Notes under the pieces: generated by a model
Seen by the model: only the letters and a program-made list of their open reading frames with translations
The model's database searches: none
What the model was told of the DNA's origin: nothing
DNA from: Arbacia lixula
Taxonomy: Eukaryota; Echinodermata; Echinoidea; Arbacioida; Arbaciidae
Assembly: GCA_963669155.1 (NCBI GenBank)
Contig: OZ022597.1
Span: 15,638,076 to 15,702,075, forward strand
Length of the DNA: 64,000 bases
Reading direction: 5' to 3'
Made by a program: the position numbers and the translations under genes
In this document: positions 57,564 to 64,000 of the stretch, piece by piece
How positions within the stretch are numbered: the first letter of the stretch is position 1
Layout of the letters: each line of letters begins with the position of its first letter

Positions 57564-57975
57564 ATGCGTAATGATAAATCAAAGCTTTTAGAGGTGAGTG
57601 GTAGTAGTGGTCAATGTTGCCTGACCTGTAATTAATTAAGTGATATATTGAAGCTTTTAAAGATAAGGAGACAACGGGAGCCGTAAGCAGGGGGTGAGCT
57701 GTTGTATCGAAACTCCTAAGCCCTAATGAGGCCGCGCTATTTCAAGTATGCATAATAACAGGGAAGGAAGGGAGGGGGGGGGGGGGGCGGCCGGGGGAAA
57801 GAATCATCAAAATAATACAAAGAAGGAAAACAAGGAAGAGAGGAAGAAGAAGTTAGAGAAAACAAAAAGGAAGCAGAAGCAAAAGTCAGAAGAAAGAGAG
57901 AAAATGAGTAAAACGAAAGAGAAGAGGAAGAAATAAACGATTTACTATGTGAAAACAATTTGCATGGGATGAGAT
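57564..57975. other. No gene recognised; G tract
   Basis: A G tract near 57774 is followed by a purine-rich stretch giving Glu/Lys frames on plus. Confidence 0.35.
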
Positions 57976-57977
57976 AT

Positions 57978-58135
57978 GGGCCCTGTTGCATAAAACTTAC
58001 CATTGGTGGTAACTTTGCTATCAATGACAACTTCTATGGCAACCTTGAAATTGATTGGCTGTTAAGCAATGTTACCATGGTAGTTACCATTGATAATGTA
58101 GTCACAATCAATGGTAACTTTTATGCAACGGGGCC
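57978..58135. mobile_element. 158-bp palindromic MITE
   Basis: GGGCCCTGTTGCATAAAAC and GTTGCATAAAAG-complement (CTTTTATGCAACGGGGCC) form the ends. TACCATTG/CAATGGTA motifs repeat inside. Confidence 0.85.
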
Positions 58136-58490
58136 ATGGAGATGAGGAGGACGGAAGACTGTGTGAAGCAGTGTAATGATGGAAGAAAGACAACCAAGAA
58201 GCGTGAGGAGGGACAGACGAGAAAAATAAAATCAAGAAAATGAAGAAGAGGAAAACAGAAGGACATAACAAGAAAGAAAGGCGGAAAATGAAAATGAAAG
58301 GACTACAATAAAGATGATGATGATGATGAGAAAAAGAACGACTATAAGAAGAGAAACGAAACAAGTACAATGTAGTAAAGTGTTCTTTCATCGTTGAGGG
58401 CGTTATCTCAAAAGCAGCTTTCACTATACATTGACGTCGTTTGTGTTACGAGTGAGGTGGTGAAGCCATAATGGGAGGAATTGTGCACTC
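58136..58490. other. No gene recognised
   Basis: Purine-rich stretch with AAGA/GATGAT runs; frames here are compositional. Confidence 0.35.
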
Positions 58491-58499
58491 TTGTCTACA

Positions 58500-58960
58500 A
58501 GCACCAAATTTGGTAACTGTTTAGAATTCTATACTAAACAAACTTGGATATAACGGCACGTACAAATTTGATCTTGAGACGCTATTTTCGAAGATGTCGT
58601 CCAACATGGCTACGAAACCGATGTATTTAGCTTTACTCTGTTCTACTTTTACCTACAAGCACTCAATTTGGTTCATAGGCTTAGAATTATTTAACAAAAG
58701 TTGATATAAAGGCACTTAAAAATTGTCCTTGAGACGCCATTTTTCAAGATGACTTCCAAAAAAATTTATTTATCTCTGTTATGCTCTACTGTTACTGTCA
58801 AGGACCAAATTTAGTACATAGGGTTCAAACTATATACTCAGCAAACTTGAAATTAGAAGCAATGAAGAATTAAACTTGAGACCCTATTTTCCAGGATGGC
58901 CACCAAACTAATATATTTATCTTTATTCGCCCTAGTTCGTTTCATTTGATAGGGAGTTAA
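58500..58960. repeat. Degenerate ~150-bp tandem repeat, three copies
   Basis: CTTGAGACGCTATTTTC-type anchors lie at about 58575, 58729 and 58875, each preceded by CAAATTTGG-like and followed by ATGGCCACCAAAC-like motifs. Confidence 0.8.
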
Positions 58961-59029
58961 TGTCAGATGGGTTCCCCATTTGCAACAAGTCTTTCCCAAT
59001 GTCTGAGTTTTTATGAAATCTAACATTTA

Positions 59030-59960
59030 TTTCTTAGGTATGCATCCCATTTTTAAAACCTTAGGTCTTCTTTTCCGAGTTATAAGTTTGCTTAAAATCC
59101 AGTCATTTACCTTTGAGAAAGAAGGAAAAAATAAGTTGAATTTGCCCCCTGGGGGGAATTTGCCCCCCCCCCCCCCCTCCCCAGCCCCTTGCCACTTGCA
59201 TACCACCGTTTTAAGAACTTGAGGTCCCTGATAACTTAGGATGATTCCTATCAAGTTTGATTAAAATCCAGTCATTCATTCTTGTGAAAAGGTCACGAAT
59301 AATTGTGGGAGGGGGGGGGGGGGAGGGGCTACCCCCTCCCGGCTCCTTTTCATTCGTGTCCCCCCATTTTAAGATCTTAAGGCTCCTCATACCTGCGGAT
59401 GATTTTTATCAAATTTGGTTAAAATTCAGTTATTCGTTCTTCTGAAAATGTAAAAAATGAGGGGAAGTTGCCCAATGGGGGCATTTTTTGTTGGGGGTGT
59501 TAACCCGTCCCGGTTCCCTGCCATTTGTGTCCCACCATTCTAACAACTTAAGTCCCTAATATCTAAGGATGATTCCAGTTATTTATTCTTGAGAAAAGAT
59601 ATTTAAAAAAGAAAAGAAAAGAAAGTTTCCCCCTTGGGCGTTTTGGGGGATAACCCCTTCCCCAGCCCCTTGCCGCTTGTGTACCCCAAGTTTGACAACT
59701 AACGGTCCCTATTAGCTAAGGATGATTCCTATCAAGTTTCGTTAAAATCCATTTATTCATTCTTAAGAAAATGTCCCAAAATAAGAGAAAAACGTCCCCA
59801 GGGGGTGTTTGGGGGGCTATCCCCCGGCCCCCTTGCCACTTATTACCACACATTTGAACAAGTTAAGGTCCCTGTTACCTAACGATGATTCCTGTCCGGC
59901 CGTGCGTTTTCGAAAAGAAGTAAAAAAATAACATATTAGGGCCCCTGGGGCACTTTGGGG
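59030..59960. repeat. Degenerate ~160-bp tandem repeat, about six copies
   Basis: GGATGATTCCTATCAAGTTT and TTAAAATCCAGTCATTC recur at about 59080, 59241, 59399, 59566, 59721 and 59884. Each unit has a C- or G-rich patch, including tracts at 59163 and 59310. Confidence 0.85.
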
Positions 59961-60447
59961 GCTGCCCCAAGCCGCCCCTGAACATATTTTTAGATGCCTC
60001 TATATCTAATATTGTTCCAAATATGATTTTGAACATGTGTGCCAAATTTAGTGCTTGTCACTTAACCACCCCACTATTAAACATATGGCATAGGAACAGA
60101 AATGTACAAAAAGCGGCTTTGACTAACATCAAGGTATGGACCTTAGATTACAATAACTTCATATCAAGATTTGTGCTATAATTGCTATCTCGCTAATCTT
60201 TATTTTTCTGGAAGTATGAAGGAATGTGAATTACCATGGAATTTACAAAAAATGGGAAATATGATAAATATTCACATTCGTTGCCTAGAATTGTTATAAA
60301 AATCACCACAAAGCCCAACAAGTGGATTAGGAAATGTTAACCACTTTAATATGACACCTCATGATGTGGGAAAATGTTCCATTCAATTGCTATTTTAATA
60401 GTGGTCAATACTACATTTTGAAAAAAATGGTTGCCATTTCTTTCCAG
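59961..60447. other. Likely intron sequence before the 60448 exon
   Basis: No repeat or gene recognised; the last bases form the strong acceptor GCCATTTCTTTCCAG. Confidence 0.35.
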
Positions 60448-60541
60448 GAGCATATTGCAAAAGAAGTCCATCTAGAAAATATGCAGACTGGTGTCCTAAA
60501 CACATTGATACCAATCAACCTTTTAGAACAGTCTATGTCAG
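60448..60541 (+). CDS. Candidate coding exon B of a Cys/His-rich protein
   Basis: A strong acceptor (GCCATTTCTTTCCAG) and a donor (GTCAG|GTAATC) bound 94 bases. Two frames are open. The frame fixed by exon A's phase-1 exit reads AY, then CKRSPSRK, then YADWCPKHIDTNQPFRTV, and leaves phase 2. With exon A this makes C-x4-C-x11-C-x2-H, a plausible zinc site. It recalls the C3H motif of the zf-C3Hc3H family (KANSL2, INO80D), where a similar motif is followed by H-I-x(n)-P-F, but key later Cys residues are not evident, so that link is a hypothesis. The alternative frame (EHIAKEVHLENMQTG) cannot be excluded from this exon alone. Confidence 0.5.
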
Positions 60542-60609
60542 GTAATCCTGCATTGCCCCCTGGGTATAATAGATGTATGTATATTTAAAAGCAATTTTAC
60601 TACTACCAT

Positions 60610-60621
60610 TCCCCTTTCTCT

Positions 60622-60676
<55 letters not shown>

Positions 60677-60770
60677 TTCTCTCTCTGTCTGTCTGTCTAT
60701 CTGTCTGTCTGTCTGTCTGTCTGTATGTCTCTGTCTCTGTCTCTGTCTCTCTCTCCCCCTCCCTCTTTTC
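60610..60770. repeat. (CT)n/(CTGT)n microsatellite
   Basis: CT repeats followed by CTGT repeats and a pyrimidine-rich tail to about 60870. The 146- and 132-codon plus frames here are artefacts, and so are the Glu/Lys/Arg-rich minus frames. Confidence 0.95.
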
Positions 60771-61446
60771 CCTCTCTTTCTCTCTTCTCTCCCCCTTTCC
60801 TTAATTCTCTCTCTCCTCCTCTCCTCTTTTTACCTCACTTTCTACTCACCACATCTCCCCACCCCCTCTCTATTTCATTTGACGCGTTTTCTTTACTTTC
60901 ATTATCTTCGGCCTCATCTCTCATCGGATTTGTTTTCTCCCTCTGTGGCCTTTCCTTTGACGTTCTCACCCGAATGCTTTTGCTGCTTCCCTCATTCATT
61001 ACCATTTATCTAGATATCCTCGTTCATACCCGGTTCCACCTCTGTCCCAACCTTGTCTCCCTATACATATTACACCGACCATCACTGTCCTTATCCACCC
61101 TACCCCTTCCCCATCAAAAATAGTTTCTCCAATACAGTCACCCTGACCGCATGACTACATGTATAACTATTTCCATACGTTTGAGCAGGAAGGTGTTAGA
61201 ACTGGAGAACTGGAGTAATTTATTCCTACACTCGTCGCGTTCATTGAAACCACAATATATAGAATATTTTACGTGTGTGGTTCTTTGATCCAGTGCCGAC
61301 CGCCGTCAAATATGCAAGAAAAATTTTGGATGAATTTAGAGGAATATATATTTTGTATGCGCAGAAGATTTCAGAATCACTTCATGTACTGAAGTGCATG
61401 TGAATTAGTAAAACATCTTATAATGATACGGTTCTCTGAATTTCAG

Positions 61447-61562
61447 ATTATATTGTTGCTTCGTTCTTGTGATAAATCGAGAATACTGTAGAAAACATGT
61501 CAGAGAAAAGCCTCCATATCGCACAATGGGCAATCATAATCATTTCCTTACAAATATCTTGT
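61447..61562 (+). CDS. Candidate coding exon C of a Cys/His-rich protein
   Basis: An acceptor (GGTTCTCTGAATTTCAG) is followed by a frame that continues exon B's phase 2: LYCCFVLVI, then NREYCRKHVREKPPYRTM. The stop TAA at 61560 would end it, unless the weak donor CTT|GTAATTC at 61560 is used. The segment EYCRKHVREKPPYRT aligns with exon B's DWCPKHIDTNQPFRT (C, K, H, P, R, T identical, with E/D, Y/W, V/I and Y/F conservative). That suggests a duplicated module and is the main support for this exon. Confidence 0.35.
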
Positions 61563-62439
61563 AATTCGTTTATTTAGTGTTTCACCTTCCATGGAAACTA
61601 CCTCGATTTCATGTCCGGAGATGACCGAAAAAATTACGGACCAAATTCCTTTTACAATTTTATCAAAATTTCCCTTCGCTTCGCTCATCCCCAAACTAAT
61701 TCCCAGTCAACTGTGAACTCTCAGCGAAGGCTGAACGGTTGACATATTTCTCAATCCAGATTTTCTTTTGTTATTCAGAGGAAGGCACTGCCGAATTAAA
61801 AATACAGCGTATTGTTTAAAACACCTGAATGTCTTGAATTTTTATGAGGCGGCGGTCATCATTGATCGAATGAAGTCTATCCGAGCGTAGTCCATCCATG
61901 ATGGGTCCATGGTTTGAGCAGGGATGTGTTAGGAAGGAGAAACAACTCTAGCATGATATATTCAAACATATGTATGGATACTAAAGCGTGCTAATGAATG
62001 TCAAAAGCATTCCATAATCACTACAATGCTTTGATGTCCCATGCGCGGCACCGACATTTAGCTGCGGTCAACTTGGAAAGCAATATCTTTAATTCACTAT
62101 TTTGTCTCTGGAAGCTATGTTTCTTATCACATTTTTGTGCAATTTTCAAGAAAGTTACGGGCAACACCATTTAAGATCCTGTACTCGGTTTTCTTCTAAA
62201 TAATTGTTGAATGATGCACAAACGGAGATATAAGATAATATTCTTACTTACACAATTAACAAATTTCTTCACTTTCCGCAGATTTCCGCAAATGTGGGAT
62301 TCAATCATTATCAAAATTATATCTCAAGCTGTTTGAACAGAGTTTGCGTGCATTTGCGTGCAAGTGAGATATTTTAGCTAAATATTAGTGAAAGGGCTTT
62401 CTGGGGTAATTTCAATTTACAAAGAAATTTTAGGCATAC
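61563..62439. other. No gene recognised; weak duplication
   Basis: A stretch near 61895-62070 resembles 61165-61320 (GTTTGAGCAGGAAGGTGTTAG versus a TTTGAGCAGGGATGTGTTAG form). Nothing coding is supported. Confidence 0.3.
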
Positions 62440-62860
62440 ACCCAGGAGTAAGGATAGCGTGCTCCATGCCTCCATCCTGTAAATGAGATATTTTAGTAGA
62501 AAAAAATATTTATTTTTGTTCGCTGGTATTTCTTTTCCTCACAAAAGTATTGATGCAATCCAACAGAACTGGACAAGCGAAATAAGACTCTACATTTCTT
62601 TTGTTCTATCTACGGAACCACTGCTACGCAATCCTGTTCGTTATTATTAAAATACGTGAAAAGCACATGCTGATAAGACGCATGGCGGTGCCACGCATGG
62701 GTTCAAAGAAAGGAAGTTGTTTCATATCCTTCCATATCACATCCCTGGTTTGAGTGAAAAGGCTTTCTAAGATTGCATGTTCAAATCCATCTTGGCCAAG
62801 ATTTTTGTCCGCCTCGTTTTTCATTCATTTACAGGATGGATCACGCTGTTATTGCTATAA
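62440..62860. mobile_element. Inverted-repeat element with a coding-like interior
   Basis: AGCGTGCTCCATGCCTCCAT followed by CCTGTAAATGA on the left faces TCATTTACAGGATGGATCAC followed by GCT on the right. Between them a 66-codon minus frame (62624-62824) reads DGFEHAILESLFTQTRDVIW and then KDMKQLPFFEPMRGTAMRLI. Its composition is protein-like. It could be a transposase remnant or a captured exon; I do not recognise it. Confidence 0.35.
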
Positions 62861-63274
62861 CTAGGGGTAATATGCGTATCATTTCTTGCCCAGTTAGGAG
62901 TAGATTACACGATTTTTGGCCGTATAGGTTTACATTCATTTGAACGACATGATGGAACACAAAGAACATGTCTTGCAGTCTTGAAGTCCTGATATGCCTG
63001 AGGTGCACTTATTTATTCTGACCGGGGCTCTTTGCTACCAGCAAGATTTTCTCGCATGAACATAATTAACATAGAGTACATTTGCATATTCAAATTAAGT
63101 AAAAAAGAACCAATATAAATAAAAGGAATGGAGAAGGCCAACAAAATGTAGGAACCCTATTAAACAGTCTCGACTGTCGTGCCAGGCTCACTTTTAAAAA
63201 AAAAAAATACATCTTAAGTCAAACTGAAAGTAAGACATCTTTAAGTCAAGGGTTGTCACTTTGTTGAGAAGTGG
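62861..63274. other. No gene recognised
   Basis: AT-rich; nothing supported. Confidence 0.35.
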
Positions 63275-63432
63275 AGACTTCCTGGCTATACGTCACTGGA
63301 GGCATGCATTTTTTCAAGTTTTCGTCAAAATAAGATTTTAATACTGCAGCAACGAATGTGAAATTCGTTTTTAGTGGATAATTTTACATAGCTTAGTTGG
63401 AACTTATTTTTCTAATTTAGTAACCTTTTAAG
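63275..63432 (+). repeat. Dispersed repeat, copy 2
   Basis: TACGTCACTGGAGGCATGC, AACGAATGTGAAATTCGTTT and GGAACTTATTTTTCTAATTT match 6280-6440 closely. Similarity ends at the ATG of the next entry. Confidence 0.75.
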
Positions 63433-63597
63433 ATGGCGGATGGCGGGAAATTTAAAGATGTACACGGATCAACACACACAGAAAGCCTCAAAAAGATGCA
63501 CAGATATGTCAGTGACCCGAATGAAATGAGCAATTGCCCCATCTTGCATCCAGAAGTATCCAAAACCCATGCATCTCTTTACCAAACATTCGCATGA
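63433..63597 (+). CDS. Small open frame starting in AAGATGGCGG
   Basis: ATG at 63433, in an AAGATGGCGG context that is both a good start site and a YY1-like motif, opens 54 codons: MADGGKFKDVHGSTHTESLK, then MHRYVSDPNEMSNCPILHPE, ending SLYQTFA and TGA. In the next frame, reading continues HDDEDKKQTVMWTQAA to a stop, so the frame may have been longer. No homology is recognised. It lies between a dispersed repeat and a CpG-rich stretch, and could be the start of a gene that continues beyond the window or a decayed one. Confidence 0.3.
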   Translation: MADGGKFKDVHGSTHTESLKKMHRYVSDPNEMSNCPILHPEVSKTHASLYQTFA

Positions 63598-63699
63598 TGA
63601 TGAAGACAAGAAACAAACAGTCATGTGGACACAAGCGGCCTAACTTAGGAAATATTGTTAACCCCCTAAGTACCAAAAAGTGCATGGCAGGTGTAATAC

Positions 63700-64000
63700 G
63701 TAAAATCCGCTTTTCCTGGCTTGTATACGACCGGTTCCTCCTAAGCTCGATATCGTGGGCTGCGCCATCTCTCGGTTTTAAGCGTAAAGTCGCCTAGACT
63801 TTGCACGATTAGCGGACCGTAAAGAGCGTGAACAAACGGCCGTACCGTGCCCGGTCGTACAGTGGCCGCAGTTGGCACCGTACAGTGCATGTAAAATACG
63901 ACACATATGAAAGCACTGCGGCTCGCCTCGCATATCGCATCGTAATGAGCATATCGCGTCAAGAAAAATAATACTGGCGAACTGCAATACATGGCGGCTG
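63700..64000. promoter_or_regulatory. CpG-rich window end, possible promoter
   Basis: CpG is frequent (CGTACCGTGCCCGGTCGTAC, CGCATATCGCATCG), comparable to the 52-kb block. The window ends at GGCGGCTG. Promoter role is inferred from composition only. Confidence 0.25.

Noticed and set aside
60573-61123. Frames of 132-146 codons on plus and a 56-codon acidic frame on minus with a GTGAGT donor
   Set aside because: The region is pyrimidine-rich on plus and so purine-rich on minus; Glu/Lys/Asn-rich translation is expected from composition.

Overview
The window reads as AT-rich, intron- and repeat-dominated nuclear DNA of an animal, most likely a marine invertebrate; an echinoderm or hemichordate would fit, but nothing here proves the lineage. 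There are no operons, ribosome-binding sites or long host reading frames. The only long intact gene is a 340-codon Tc1/mariner transposase (8547-9569, minus) inside a complete Sleeping Beauty-like element (8307-10003). Everything attributed to the host is a short exon-like segment found by eye from splice signals and open frames, so those calls are candidates.

Left part, 1-48022. The sequence is a mosaic of short non-autonomous DNA transposons and tandem arrays. The main families, with working names, are: F1, 14 copies of a ~370-bp near-perfect palindrome ending in TTAA; F2, five copies of a ~480-520-bp element with GCGTCTTCATTAG termini; F3, five copies of a ~335-420-bp element full of AAACGCGTTT motifs; F4, two 524-528-bp elements flanked by TTAA; F5, at least eight copies of a ~200-bp element into which F1 and F3 have repeatedly inserted; F6, copies of a TCTGGTAACACAGACTATG repeat; plus single foldback elements. 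Large tandem arrays lie at 3165-3945 (99 bp), 11868-13150 (47 bp), 22370-23640 (~175 bp) and 39040-39700 (~200 bp). A solo LTR with a CAGT target duplication lies at 13282-14218. Candidate host exons are at 2440-2567 (minus), 10430-10476 (plus), 33318-33423 (minus, signal peptide), 42739-42890 (plus) and 45650-45880 (minus, terminal).

Assembly gap, 48023-48222: exactly 200 N, set inside a C-tract tandem repeat.

Right part, 48223-64000. F1 to F6 are absent here and repeats are fewer. A CpG-rich block at about 52060-52850 carries octamer, inverted CCAAT and NRF1-like motifs. It sits between exon candidates pointing left (52019 donor, 49719-49929, perhaps on to 45650-45880) and right (56880-57064, 60448-60541, 61447-61562). 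The three right-hand exons have compatible splice phases, and the last two share a C-x-K-H-[IV]-x4-P-[FY]-R-T motif. The simplest reading is a bidirectional promoter serving two divergent genes, one of them an unrecognised Cys/His-rich protein. One dispersed repeat shared by 6280-6440 and 63275-63432 argues that both sides of the gap come from the same genome.
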